Notes: generated from the sequence alone by a model not told the origin. Counted from the stretch's first letter, positions 43,706 through 52,570 are shown. The stretch is 53,244 nt of DNA from Acidovorax sp. (GCA_018780365.1 JADMJR010000178.1:1-53244); one strand, 5' to 3'. Made by a program: numbers and translations.

Positions 43706-44479
43706 ATGCCCGAAGCCCTCATGGCCCCGTCACCCCCTCCTTGCGCAGCCCCGCCCGCCGCCGACGAATGTGCCGTCGTCGAGCTGCGCCAGTACACACT
43801 GCACCCGCAGCAGCGCGAGGTTCTCATCGACCTGTTCGACCGCGAGTTCGTGGAGACGCAGGAGGCCCAGGGCATGCGTATGCTGGGCCAGTTCCGCGAC
43901 CTGGACCGGCCCGACATGTTTGTGTGGCTGCGCGGCTTTGCCAGCATGGAATCCCGCCGCCGCGCGCTCGAAGGCTTCTATGGCGGCCCGGTGTGGGCCG
44001 CGCACCGCAGCGCGGCCAACGCCACCATGGTCGATTCGGACAACGTGCTGCTGCTGCGCCCCGCCTGGCCCGGCGCCGCCATCGCCCTGCCCCAGCACGC
44101 ACGGCCCGCGCCGGGCTGCAGCGGCGCAGCACCGGGCGTGCTCAGCGCCACTGTCTTCCCCCTGCGCGAGAACCCCACGCCCGCGCTGCTGGACTTCTGC
44201 CACCACCGCATGGCCCCGCTGCTGCAGCGCAGCGGCGCGCGCCAGGTGGCGTGGTACTGCACCGAGGCCAGCGCCAACACCTTCCCCCGCCTGCCCGTGC
44301 GCGAGGGCGAACCCGTGCTGCTGGCACTGGCCCTGTTTGGCAGCGCAGCGGCGGCCCAGGCCGTGACCACCAGCGGCGCCTGGGAGCGCGGCGTGGCCCC
44401 GGGCCTGGCCCCCTGGCTGGCGGGCCCGCCCCACACCTTGCGCCTGCAGCCCACGGCGCGCAGCGCCTTGCACGCATGA
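43706..44479 (+). CDS. NIPSNAP-family protein
   Basis: A 257-aa protein with two ferredoxin-like (dimeric alpha/beta barrel) halves. The first has VVELRQYTLHPQQREVLIDL and MRMLGQFRDLDRPDMFVWLR; the second, more divergent, half contains VLSATVFPLRENPTPALLDF. The NIPSNAP function in bacteria is unclear. The start has CAGGAG 6 bases upstream. Its stop overlaps the next gene's start (ATGA), so the two are one operon, divergent from the WYL regulator. Confidence 0.85.
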   Translation: MPEALMAPSPPPCAAPPAADECAVVELRQYTLHPQQREVLIDLFDREFVETQEAQGMRMLGQFRDLDRPDMFVWLRGFASMESRRRALEGFYGGPVWAAHRSAANATMVDSDNVLLLRPAWPGAAIALPQHARPAPGCSGAAPGVLSATVFPLRENPTPALLDFCHHRMAPLLQRSGARQVAWYCTEASANTFPRLPVREGEPVLLALALFGSAAAAQAVTTSGAWERGVAPGLAPWLAGPPHTLRLQPTARSALHA

Positions 44480-45042
44480 AGCCCCACCAGAGCACCACGA
44501 TCATCACCATGACCACGCCCCATCTCATCACCATCCCGTCGCCCGCCGTGGTCCCCAGCGCAGCCAACGACTTCGACTTCCTCATGGGCCCCTGGCGCAT
44601 CCGCAACACGCGCCTGGTGCGGCGCCTGGCAGGCTGCAACGACTGGGAGGTGTTCGACGCCACCGGCACCGCGCACCCACTGCCCGCCGGCATCGGCAAC
44701 TGCGACGACTTCACGCCCCTGGCCTGGAGGCCCGGCTTTGTGGGCATGGCGCTGCGCGTGTTCAGCCCCGAGTCGCAGCGCTGGAGCATCTACTGGCTCG
44801 ACAACCTCACCGGCGGCCTGGACCCGGCCACCGGCCTGCTGCTGCCGCCCGTGGTGGGCGGCTTCCAGGACGGCGTGGGCCTCTTCGAGGGCGAGGAGCT
44901 GTTCGAGGGCCGCCCGGTGCGCGTGCGCTTCGAGTGGTCGCGGATGCACACCGGCGCGCCGCGCTGGCAGCAGGCGTTTTCGGAGGACGGCGGCGTGACC
45001 TGGGAGGTGAACTGGGTGATGGAGTTTGCGCGGCCGGTGTGA
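44476..45042 (+). CDS. DUF1579-like calycin-fold protein
   Basis: A 188-aa protein. After a polar N-terminus the recognisable part begins DFDFLMGPWRIRNTRLVRRL and continues FTPLAWRPGFVGMALRVFSP, SIYWLDNLTGGLDP and FEGRPVRVRFEWSRM, a beta-barrel of the kind annotated DUF1579. A second ATG at 44509 is a possible start. It is coupled to the NIPSNAP gene; both may respond to the same signal through the WYL regulator. Function unknown. Confidence 0.75.
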   Translation: MKPHQSTTIITMTTPHLITIPSPAVVPSAANDFDFLMGPWRIRNTRLVRRLAGCNDWEVFDATGTAHPLPAGIGNCDDFTPLAWRPGFVGMALRVFSPESQRWSIYWLDNLTGGLDPATGLLLPPVVGGFQDGVGLFEGEELFEGRPVRVRFEWSRMHTGAPRWQQAFSEDGGVTWEVNWVMEFARPV

Positions 45043-45070
45043 GCGTGGGCAGCCCGCGCAGCACCCAGTC

Positions 45071-45143
45071 TCAAAAATTTAAGCCAAAACAGCCCCTACC
45101 GCCTGATGGCAGGGCGCCATTAGCTATCAAAACAGGAGCAATC
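45071..45143. repeat. Dispersed intergenic repeat, copy D
   Basis: Contains AGCCAAAACAGCCCCTACCG and the tail TAGCTATCAAAACAGGAGCA. It lies between the convergent DUF1579-like and SDR genes. Confidence 0.5.
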
Positions 45144-45145
45144 AA

Positions 45146-46066
45146 TCACACCACCTGAAGCGCGGGTTCCTGTGCCGGGAAGTCCGTGGACGCTGCCACC
45201 GCACGCCACTGCGCCGTCTCTTTCGCCACAAAGGCGTGCTTGTCGGCGATGGTTTGCAGCGTGTCCGTGCCCAGCGGCAGGCGCAGCGGCGGGTGGGGGC
45301 TGGCCACCAGCTGCATCACAGCCTGGGCCAGGCGCACGGGGTCGCCGGGCTGGTTCAGGTTGATGCGGCGTGCGGCCTCGCGCACGGCACCGGCGCTCTG
45401 GGCGTAGTCGTCCAGCACCCGGGGCGACACGGCCAGCGAGGCGCTGTCCAGGAACTCGGTGCGGAAGTACCCCGGCTCCACCACCGTGGCGTGGATACCC
45501 AGCGGCGCCAGCTCGGCATGCAGCGCCTCGGTGATGCCCTCGACCGCGAACTTGGTGGAGCAGTACAGGCCAAACCCGGCGGCCGACTGCACACCGCCCA
45601 GCGACGAAATGTTGACCACATGCCCGGCGCGCTGCGCACGCAGGGCGGGCAACACGGCGCGGGTCACATGCAGCAGGCCGAACACATTGGTGCCGTACAG
45701 GCGCCGCACCTCGTCGGCGGTGGCCTCTTCCACCGCGCCCAGCAGGCCGTAGCCCGCGTTGTTGACCAGCACGTCGATGCGGCCGAAACGGTCGAGCGCC
45801 GCGCCTGCGGCATGGCGGGCCTGGGCCTCGTCGGTCACGTCCAGCGCCAGGGGCAGCAGGGCATCGTGTGCGCCCAAGCGCTTTTCGACCGATGCGGCAT
45901 CGCGCGACGTGGCGATGACGGCATCGCCCTGGGCCAGCGCAGCCTCGGCAATGCGCGCGCCGATGCCACGCGAGGCGCCGGTGATCAGCCAGACGCGGGG
46001 GTACGAAGAACGGGTGGTGGTCGTGGCGGTGGTGGCGGTGGTGGCGGTGGTGTGTGCGGCGTTCAT
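45146..46066 (-). CDS. Classical short-chain dehydrogenase
   Basis: A 306-aa SDR. Cofactor motif TGASRGIGARIAEAALAQG, NNAGYG, and active site ISSLGG then YCSTK, all intact. The N-terminus before the fold (residues 2-19) is an Ala/Thr repeat encoded by tandem GGTGGC-type sequence. The start has AAGGA 7 bases upstream. It is divergent from a LysR gene that probably controls it. Substrate unknown. Confidence 0.92.
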   Translation of the reverse strand: MNAAHTTATTATTATTTTRSSYPRVWLITGASRGIGARIAEAALAQGDAVIATSRDAASVEKRLGAHDALLPLALDVTDEAQARHAAGAALDRFGRIDVLVNNAGYGLLGAVEEATADEVRRLYGTNVFGLLHVTRAVLPALRAQRAGHVVNISSLGGVQSAAGFGLYCSTKFAVEGITEALHAELAPLGIHATVVEPGYFRTEFLDSASLAVSPRVLDDYAQSAGAVREAARRINLNQPGDPVRLAQAVMQLVASPHPPLRLPLGTDTLQTIADKHAFVAKETAQWRAVAASTDFPAQEPALQVV

Positions 46067-46168
46067 GGTTGGTCCTTGAGGTGGTGTTGAGCAATGGGCG
46101 GTGCCCATGGCGGTGGACTTTAGGCAAGTCATTGCCATGCGACTAGCCCATAATCTATGGATTCATTC

Positions 46169-46183
46169 GCAAGCTATGCTTGC
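46169..46183. promoter_or_regulatory. Dyad GCAAGCTATGCTTGC
   Basis: Six-base arms around TAT, 41 bases before the LysR ATG, in the divergent SDR/LysR space. A likely LysR binding half-site; inferred. Confidence 0.45.
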
Positions 46184-46223
46184 CAATCCACCGCACACCC
46201 ACCCCGCACAACGCCTGCCCACC

Positions 46224-47207
46224 ATGGCCATCAATGAACTGCGCGCCATCGCCAACTTCGTCAAGGCCGCCGAGCTGGGCAGCCTGCGCCAGGCGGCGGC
46301 CGCGCAGGGCATCACGCCGCAGGCGTCCAGCCAGCTGCTGGTGCAGCTCGAATCGCACCTGGGCGTGCGGCTGTTCCACCGCACTACACGCAGCCTGAGC
46401 CTGACCGAAGAAGGGCGCCAGTTCCTGGCCTCGGCACAGCCGGGCCTGGCCACGCTGCAGCACGCGGTGCAGGGCGCGCGGCGCGGGCGTGAGGAGATGG
46501 CGGGGCCGCTGCGCATCGTGGCGCCGCGCTCCATCCTGCTGGAGGTGATCTGGCCGGTGCTTGACGAGTTCTGCCGCCGCCACCCGCTGGTGGAGCCCGA
46601 CGTGCAGCTCGACGACCGCATCGGCAACTGGGTGGAAGACCGCGTGGACGTGGGCTTCCGCTCGGGCTACCCGCCTGAGGGCGGCGTGGTGGCGCGGCGG
46701 CTGCTGACGCTGCAGCTCATCGTGTGCGCCGCGCCCGCCTACATCGCGCGCCACGGTGCGCCCGCCAGCATCGACGACCTGGCGCAGCACCGCTGCAGCG
46801 GCTTTCGCCATGCGTCCACCGGCAAGCCCATGCCCTGGGAGTTCCAGGTGGGCGACGACATCGTGGCGCACACCATCCACCCCACGTTCTGCACCAACGA
46901 CATCGAAGCCGAAGCCCGCGCCGTGCTGGGCGGCCACGCGGTGGGCCAGCTGGTGGGCGTGACGGCCGCGCCGCTAGTGCGCAGCGGCCAGCTGGTGCCA
47001 CTGCTGCCCCAGCATGTACCGCAGCACCTGGCGCTGTACGTGTACTACGGCAGCCGCACGGCGCTGCCTGCGCGTGTGCGGGCCTTCATCGATCTGGCGG
47101 TGGAGATGGTGGCGGACAACCCGGCCTATCTGCTCACGCCCAAAGAGCTGGCGACCCACGGCCCTGCGGTGCAGAAAAAGCCCCGGGCGCGAAAGCCCAC
47201 GCCGTGA
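46224..47207 (+). CDS. LysR-family regulator divergent from SDR
   Basis: A 327-aa CrgA-type LysR protein: MAINELRAIANFVKAAELGS, FHRTTRSLSLTEEGRQFL, then DVGFRSGYPPEGGVVARRL and a basic C-terminal tail (QKKPRARKPTP). The ATG at 46224 gives the family N-terminus; the frame continues upstream without a ribosome-binding site. Probably controls the divergent SDR gene. Confidence 0.88.
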   Translation: MAINELRAIANFVKAAELGSLRQAAAAQGITPQASSQLLVQLESHLGVRLFHRTTRSLSLTEEGRQFLASAQPGLATLQHAVQGARRGREEMAGPLRIVAPRSILLEVIWPVLDEFCRRHPLVEPDVQLDDRIGNWVEDRVDVGFRSGYPPEGGVVARRLLTLQLIVCAAPAYIARHGAPASIDDLAQHRCSGFRHASTGKPMPWEFQVGDDIVAHTIHPTFCTNDIEAEARAVLGGHAVGQLVGVTAAPLVRSGQLVPLLPQHVPQHLALYVYYGSRTALPARVRAFIDLAVEMVADNPAYLLTPKELATHGPAVQKKPRARKPTP

Positions 47208-47223
47208 GCGCCGCGCTGACTAC

Positions 47224-48003
47224 TCAGGCAGCAAACCCGCCGTCGATCAGCAAGCTCGCCCCCGTCACCATGCCCGATTCGGGCCCGGCCAGGTAGGCCA
47301 CCATGCCCGCGATCTCGTCGGGGTGGGCATGGCGGTCCAGCGCCATCAGGCCGTGCATGTCGCTCGCCATGGGGCCGTCGGCGGGGTTCATGTCGGTGTT
47401 CACGGGGCCGGGCTGCACGTTGTTCACGGTGATGCCACGCGGGCCCAGGTCGCGCGCCAGGCCCTTGGTCAGGCCCACGATGGCGGCCTTGCTCATGCCG
47501 TAGACGCTGAAGCCGGGCCATGGCACGCGGTCGGAGTTGGTGCTGCCGATGGTGAGCACGCGGCCATAGGCACCGCCCTGGCCCATGTGGCGCACGGCGG
47601 CCTGCGTGGCCACGAACACGGCGCGCACGTTCACGTTGAGGGTGTGGTCGAAGTCGGCCAGCGAAAAGCTGTCCAGCACGCCCGCCACGGCCACGCCCGC
47701 GTTGTTGACGAGGATGTCCAGGCGGCCCAGCGTGCGGGCGGCGTGGTCCACGGCCTGCGTGAGGGCGGCGGCGTCGGCGCTGTCGGCCTGCAGGGCCAGG
47801 GCCTTGCCCCCGGCGGCCTCGATGGCCGCCACCAGCGCCTGGGCCGGTGCGGCCGAGCTGCTGTAGGTGAAGGCCACGGCCGCGCCATCGCGCGCCAGGC
47901 GCCGCACGATGGCCGCGCCAATGCCGCGCGCGCCGCCAGTGACCAGCGCCACCTTGCCCGCCAGGGGTTGGTGTGTCGGGGAGGATGCCAAAACAGAAGA
48001 CAT
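47224..48003 (-). CDS. Short-chain dehydrogenase (FabG-like)
   Basis: A 259-aa SDR with TGGARGIGAAIVRRLARDG, NNAGVAVAG, and catalytic Ser/Tyr/Lys in IGSTNSDRVPWPGFSVYGMS followed by K. The C-terminal GASLLIDGGFAA is standard. It resembles 3-oxoacyl-ACP reductase or NAD(P)-alcohol dehydrogenases of unspecified substrate. Divergent from a LysR gene; the 16-base gap to the previous LysR stop is convergent. Confidence 0.92.
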   Translation of the reverse strand: MSSVLASSPTHQPLAGKVALVTGGARGIGAAIVRRLARDGAAVAFTYSSSAAPAQALVAAIEAAGGKALALQADSADAAALTQAVDHAARTLGRLDILVNNAGVAVAGVLDSFSLADFDHTLNVNVRAVFVATQAAVRHMGQGGAYGRVLTIGSTNSDRVPWPGFSVYGMSKAAIVGLTKGLARDLGPRGITVNNVQPGPVNTDMNPADGPMASDMHGLMALDRHAHPDEIAGMVAYLAGPESGMVTGASLLIDGGFAA

Positions 48004-48112
48004 GGTGTTTCTCCAAAAGAAAGGGGATGAAAAAGGCTCGAAAACGAACCGGGAACCCCTGCAGTGTCAGAAAACCATTGCCCGCTCGGTAGCCACCAAT
48101 GGGCTGGATGAA

Positions 48113-48131
48113 TTTCAACCCAAGGTTGAAA
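48113..48131. promoter_or_regulatory. 19-base palindrome at the LysR start
   Basis: TTTCAACCCAAGGTTGAAA: eight-base perfect arms around CAA. It ends directly at the preferred ATG (48132), covering the ribosome-binding AAGG. A second inverted repeat, CCATTG (48075-48080)/CAATGG (48097-48102), lies upstream. Fits LysR autorepression. Confidence 0.55.
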
Positions 48132-49064
48132 ATGCGGGCCATGCAACCGCTCAGCCACCTCGAATCCTTTGTGCAGTCCGCCGAGTCCGGCAGCTTCTCG
48201 GCCGCCGCGCGGCTGATGGGCCTCACGCCTGCGGCGGTGAGCAAGAACGTGGCGCGGCTGGAGGCCAACCTGGGGGTGCGGCTGTTCCAGCGCAGCACGC
48301 GACGCCTGGCGCTGACCGAGGGCGGGCAGCGCCTGCTGGCGCAGATCGGGCCGCCGCTGACCGCGCTGGCCGACGCCGTGGACCATGCAGCCGAGGCCGA
48401 GCAGCAGCCTGCAGGCACGCTCAAGGTGAGCATGGGCCAGGCCTTTGGCCGCGCCTACCTGGTGCCGCTGCTCGGCGAATTTTTGCAGCGCTACCCCGCC
48501 ATCCAGCCCGACTGGCGTTTTGAGAACCGGCAGGTGGACCTGATCGGCGAGGGCTTTGACGCGGGCATTGGCGGCGGCCTGAACCTGAACCCCGACATGG
48601 TGGCGCGCACGCTGGGGCCGATCCACCTGGTGGTGGTGGCCGCCCCCGCGCTGCTGCAGGGCCGCAAGGCGCCGCGCCACCCGGCCGGCCTGGCCGCCTG
48701 GGACGGCATTGCGCGCCGCGCCATCCGCACCGGGCGCGTGCCGGTGGTCACCCTGCGCAACAAGGCGGGCGAGGCCGCGCCGGTGGAGTTTCGCCCCCGC
48801 CTCGTGTTCGACGACCCCGAGGCCATGTGCCAGGCCGTGCTGATGGGCCTGGGTGTGGCCGTGCTGCCCATGCCGTTTGCACAGCCCTGGCTGGCGCGTG
48901 GTGACCTGGTGCGCCTGTTGCCCGCCTGGTGGGCCGATGCCGGGCCCACCATGCTGTACTACCCCAGCAAAAAGCTGCTGCCCGCGCGCACGCGGGTGTT
49001 TGTGGACTTTGTGGTGGAGCAGTTCAGCCAGCGCGGGTTTGCGCAGCGGGTGCGGGCGGATTGA
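48132..49064 (+). CDS. LysR-family regulator divergent from FabG-like SDR
   Basis: A 310-aa CrgA-type LysR: LESFVQSAESGSFSAAARLM, FQRSTRRLALTEGGQRLLAQ, and LGVAVLPMPFAQPWLARGDL. ATG 48132 (AAGG six bases upstream) is preferred; 48099, 48108 and 48141 are other in-frame starts. It very probably regulates the divergent SDR gene. Confidence 0.88.
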   Translation: MRAMQPLSHLESFVQSAESGSFSAAARLMGLTPAAVSKNVARLEANLGVRLFQRSTRRLALTEGGQRLLAQIGPPLTALADAVDHAAEAEQQPAGTLKVSMGQAFGRAYLVPLLGEFLQRYPAIQPDWRFENRQVDLIGEGFDAGIGGGLNLNPDMVARTLGPIHLVVVAAPALLQGRKAPRHPAGLAAWDGIARRAIRTGRVPVVTLRNKAGEAAPVEFRPRLVFDDPEAMCQAVLMGLGVAVLPMPFAQPWLARGDLVRLLPAWWADAGPTMLYYPSKKLLPARTRVFVDFVVEQFSQRGFAQRVRAD

Positions 49065-49179
49065 GGCGGGCCCTGCCCCTGCATCCATGCATCCATGCAT
49101 CACTTCATCTTTGGCTGGCGCAAAGGTGGCGGCTTCTACACTGGCAGGCGCATCCCGCGCCCCACCGAAGGAGTTCCGC

Positions 49180-50250
49180 ATGCCCATCCGCTGGCCCGCC
49201 TGTTGTGCCTCGTTGTCGCTTTGCCTGCTGATCGGCGCGGTGGGTCTGGCAGCCAGCGCGGTGCATGCGCAAACCGTCGCTGCATCCGCCTGGCGCGAAA
49301 CGGCCACCACAGAAGAACAGGCGCTGGACGCCGCCGCCTTCCAGCCCGTGGAGGCCGCGCTGGCCACGCAGTACCCCGATGTGCAAAGTGCGGTGGTCGT
49401 GCTGCGCGGCCGGGTGGTGTACCGCTTCTACCGCGACGGCGAGCCGGAGAAGCTGCGCGATACCCAGTCTGCCTCCAAAAGCGCGCTCTCGGCCCTGCTG
49501 GGCACGGCCCTGGCGCAGGGCCGCATCGGCAGTGTGGACCAGCGTGTGGTGGAGCTGATGCCCGAATGGGCGCCGCTCAACCCCGACCCGCGCGCCGCCA
49601 CCCTCACGCTGCGCCACCTGCTGACGCTGACCGCCGGGTTTGCGCTGGACGGCGGCCCGCGCACCCGCTCGGGCACCGCAGCGCCTTTGCCCGTGCGCGA
49701 GGCCTGGGCAAGGCCGCTGGCGGCCGACCCGGGGCAGGTGTTTGCCTACGACAACTCCGTGACGCCGCTGCTGGTGGCTGTGCTGGAGAAAACCACCGGC
49801 ATGCCCCTGGCCGACTACGCACAGCAGCAGCTGGTGGGCCCCTTGGGCCTGGCCGCGCCGCGTTACCAGGGCAGCATCGTGCACCTGCGCACGCTCGACA
49901 TGGCCAAGCTGGGCCAGCTGTACCTGCAGCGCGGCCAGTGGAACGGCCAGCCGCTGCTGCCCGAGGCGTTTGCCGATGCGTCCGTGCAGGTGCAGCACGC
50001 GGGCGGCCCGCCCGTGGGGCTGCCCTATGGCTACCTGTGGTGGGTGGTGCCCGGCAAGGCCGCACGGCCCACCTTCATGGCCAGCGGGTTTGGCGGGCAG
50101 TTCATCTGGGTGTACCCGCCGCTGGACCTGGTGGTCGCCACTACCTCTACCGTGTCGCCCGAGAGTGGTCAGCGGGGGCAGGCGCTGCAGCTGATACGCA
50201 ACCCCGTATTTGCGGCAGTGCAGCGGCGGGTGGCAGCGGAGCCGAAGTAA
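49180..50250 (+). CDS. Exported serine hydrolase (beta-lactamase/class C esterase family)
   Basis: A 356-aa beta-lactamase-like (DUF serine hydrolase) enzyme. Signal peptide 1-31 (VGLAASAVHA). The nucleophile motif SxxK appears as SASK in TQSASKSALSALLG; the YxN motif is FAYDNSV; a later GFGGQFIWV loop corresponds to the HxG/KTG-type element, weak here. Family members are esterases, peptidases or EstB-like. Start has GAAGGAG 6 bases upstream. Gene stands alone. Confidence 0.88.
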   Translation: MPIRWPACCASLSLCLLIGAVGLAASAVHAQTVAASAWRETATTEEQALDAAAFQPVEAALATQYPDVQSAVVVLRGRVVYRFYRDGEPEKLRDTQSASKSALSALLGTALAQGRIGSVDQRVVELMPEWAPLNPDPRAATLTLRHLLTLTAGFALDGGPRTRSGTAAPLPVREAWARPLAADPGQVFAYDNSVTPLLVAVLEKTTGMPLADYAQQQLVGPLGLAAPRYQGSIVHLRTLDMAKLGQLYLQRGQWNGQPLLPEAFADASVQVQHAGGPPVGLPYGYLWWVVPGKAARPTFMASGFGGQFIWVYPPLDLVVATTSTVSPESGQRGQALQLIRNPVFAAVQRRVAAEPK

Positions 50251-50281
50251 CACGGGGCTGGGCGGGGCGGGGCCTGCCTGG

Positions 50282-50386
50282 CTCCCTCTCCCCTCGCGGG
50301 AGAGGGTCGGGGAGAGGGGGCCTGTGCAAGGCGCTGTGCCTCATCACCCCCTCTCCCCCCGCCCTCTCCCACAAGGGGAGAGGGAG
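50282..50386. repeat. Long inverted repeat of CCCTCTCC type
   Basis: Left arm 50282-50320 (CTCCCTCTCCCCTCGCGGGA...) and right arm 50347-50386 (...GGGGAGAGGGAG) are near-perfect reverse complements, each also containing an internal hairpin. This GGGAGAGGG family is a common intergenic REP in proteobacteria. It separates convergent serine-hydrolase and DUF1439 genes and can terminate both. Confidence 0.8.
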
Positions 50387-50469
50387 TGACAAGCGGGACT
50401 GGTGTGATCGAGCACCCACGCACCCTGCAGGAGCCGGAGTGGGAGTTCCGTTGATCGTGCAGCACACCC

Positions 50470-51045
50470 TTACGGCTTGCGCACAAACGCCACCTCCAGC
50501 CCCTTGGCCGTCACGGTGATGGGCCCCGGCTGCAGGCCCAGGCCGTCGAACAAGGCGGTGTCCTGTGGGCGCAGCTGGTGCAGCGTGACCTCGCGCAGCG
50601 ACTGCTCGGCCAGCACGGGGCCGTAGACGTTGAGCAAGTCGGTGACGGCGGGCCTGAGAGTGGGGAAGTCCAGCCGCCCCAGCCGGAGCTGGTGGGCGCG
50701 CAGCGTGCGGTCGCTGGCTTCGTAGCGCAGTGCGAATTCCACATCGAACGTGCCGCCGTGGCTGCGCCGCAGCGCGGGGCCCGCCGCCTCCACGGCCATG
50801 GTGGCGCCCAGCCGGTTCACGGCGGGCAGCAGGCGCAGCTGGGGCGCCTGCAGGTTCAAGTCAAACAACCCCTGCACCGGCACGCTGCGCGGGAACTTGG
50901 GGGCCACCATCTCCTGCAACTGCGCCAGCGGCACGGTGTAGCTGGGCAGGGCCCCGGCACTGCGCCCCGCCAGCAGCCACGCCCCGCCGCCCAGGGCCAG
51001 GCCCCGGGTGGCGGTTGTCAGAAGAAATCGTCGGCGGTGCAGCAT
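50470..51045 (-). CDS. DUF1439-family exported protein
   Basis: A 191-aa protein with a Tat-like signal: RRRFLLTTATRGLALGGGAW, cleavage near SAGA (residue 32). The body resembles DUF1439/YceB: YTVPLAQLQEMVAPKFPRSV, LNLQAPQLRLLPAVNRLGAT, then TLHQLRPQDTALFDGLGLQP. YceB-type proteins are usually lipoproteins, but no lipobox Cys is present here. The start has AGGAG 8 bases upstream. It is divergent from yjjJ. Confidence 0.8.
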   Translation of the reverse strand: MLHRRRFLLTTATRGLALGGGAWLLAGRSAGALPSYTVPLAQLQEMVAPKFPRSVPVQGLFDLNLQAPQLRLLPAVNRLGATMAVEAAGPALRRSHGGTFDVEFALRYEASDRTLRAHQLRLGRLDFPTLRPAVTDLLNVYGPVLAEQSLREVTLHQLRPQDTALFDGLGLQPGPITVTAKGLEVAFVRKP

Positions 51046-51144
51046 GGGTGGTCTCCTGGAAGGGAGGTGGGACACGGGTGGGCGCAAAAGGTGCCACGGC
51101 CTCGCAGGTGGTGGCACCATTCTTTCGGCAAACCATACCCCACA

Positions 51145-51210
51145 TATCTATTCATCAATTTGCATAGACCATTGAATTCAATGGTGTTTTTTTGAAATTT
51201 ATCTATTCAT
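51145..51210. promoter_or_regulatory. yjjJ promoter region: palindrome flanked by direct repeats
   Basis: An AT-rich island. Perfect palindrome ACCATTGAATTCAATGGT at 51168-51185; direct repeats TATCTATTCAT at 51145-51155 and 51200-51210. Overlapping the second repeat is TATAAT (51210-51215), a perfect -10 box placing transcription start at about the ATG. Probable autoregulation by the HTH of YjjJ. Confidence 0.6.
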
Positions 51211-51220
51211 ATAATCATTC

Positions 51221-52570
51221 ATGACTACCCCTCACGACCTGACATCCAAAGCCCTGCAAGCCCTGCGCCGCCAGGGTGGCGTGTTGACCAGCGCCGAGCT
51301 GCAGGAGCTGCTGGGCGTGAGCCAGCCCACGGTGTCGCGCGCGCTGGCCCCGCTGATCCAGGCGGGCCAGGTGCAGAAGGTGGGCGCGGCGCGCTCGCAG
51401 CGGTATGTGTTGCCCCGCACCGTGCCCGGCGTGGGCAACGAGGTGCTGGTGATGCACATCGACGCACAAGGCCACCCCTCGCCGTTTGCGCGTTTGGTGC
51501 CGCTGGAGGGGGGCGCGTTCTGGGTGGACGAGGTCGATGGCGAACATCGCCGCCATGATGGCCTGCCCTGGTTTCTGGACGACATGCGGCCCCAGGGTTT
51601 CATGGGCCGCACCTTTGCCCACGCCCACCCCGCGCTGCAGCTGGGCCACGACCCACGCCACTGGAGCGACGACGATGTGCTGCGCGCCATGACGCTGTAT
51701 GGCGACGACCTGCCGGGCAACCTCATCATGGGCGAGGCCGCTTTCCAGCGCTTTCACACCCTGCCCGCACGTGCATCGCGGGTGGCGTCCAGCGCCGACT
51801 ACCCCCAGCTGGCCGAACAGGCCATGCGGGGCACACACCCGGGCTCGTCGGCGGGCGGCGAGCAACCCAAGTTCTGCGCCCTCACGGCCGGGCGGCATGT
51901 CATCGTGAAGTTCTCGCCCGCTGGCGATGCCCCCGCTGACCAGCGCATGCGCGACCTGCTGGTGTGCGAGCACCTGGCGCTGCACACGCTGGCGCAGGCG
52001 GGGTTGCCCGCCGCGCCCACGCAGCTGTTCATGGGCGCGGGGCGCGTGTTTCTGGAATCGGAGCGATTTGACCGCACACCGCTGTCGGGCAACGAGCCAC
52101 AGGGCATCGGCGAACTGGGCGGGCGGATTGGCATGGTCTCGCTGCAGGTCTACAACGCCGAATACGTGGGCGAGATCGACAACTGGGCTGCCACCGCCAA
52201 CCGCATGGCGGCGCGCCATCTGCTGACCCCAGCCGACGCCCGCACGCTGCGCCTGCTGGAGGCCTACGGCCAGCTCATCGCCAACACCGACCGCCACTAC
52301 GGCAACATCTCGCTGGTGCTGAAGGACGGCGACTGGGCGCTGTCCCCCACCTACGACATGCTGCCCATGTTGTATGCCCCCGTGGGTGGCGAGCTGGTGC
52401 CACGCGACTTTGCCAGCCGCCCCCTGCAGCCCACCGCCGCCACGCTGGGCGAATGGGCCGAGGCACAAAGCCTGGCGCAGGTGTTCTGGCAGGCCGCAGC
52501 AAAAGACGAGCGGGTGTCGGCAGGTTTTCGGGCCATTGCGGCCGAAAATTCAAGCCATATTGGCCGCTAG
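51221..52570 (+). CDS. yjjJ: YjjJ-type HipA-family kinase with N-terminal HTH
   Basis: A 449-aa single-chain member of the HipA toxin family. The N-terminal winged helix (residues 1-65; LTSAELQELLGVSQPTVSRA) replaces a separate HipB antitoxin. The kinase domain has SSAGGEQPKF (P-loop-like), VIVKFSP with the ATP-binding lysine, catalytic IANTDRHYGNISLV and metal-binding LSPTYDML. Family knowledge: HipA proteins are growth-arresting kinases; YjjJ targets are less well defined. No ribosome-binding site; the -10 box is 5 bases before the ATG, implying a leaderless mRNA. No hipB neighbour. Confidence 0.9.
   Translation: MTTPHDLTSKALQALRRQGGVLTSAELQELLGVSQPTVSRALAPLIQAGQVQKVGAARSQRYVLPRTVPGVGNEVLVMHIDAQGHPSPFARLVPLEGGAFWVDEVDGEHRRHDGLPWFLDDMRPQGFMGRTFAHAHPALQLGHDPRHWSDDDVLRAMTLYGDDLPGNLIMGEAAFQRFHTLPARASRVASSADYPQLAEQAMRGTHPGSSAGGEQPKFCALTAGRHVIVKFSPAGDAPADQRMRDLLVCEHLALHTLAQAGLPAAPTQLFMGAGRVFLESERFDRTPLSGNEPQGIGELGGRIGMVSLQVYNAEYVGEIDNWAATANRMAARHLLTPADARTLRLLEAYGQLIANTDRHYGNISLVLKDGDWALSPTYDMLPMLYAPVGGELVPRDFASRPLQPTAATLGEWAEAQSLAQVFWQAAAKDERVSAGFRAIAAENSSHIGR

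Noticed and set aside
51215-52468. 417-codon frame opposite yjjJ
   Set aside because: Shadow of a well-defined HipA-family gene.
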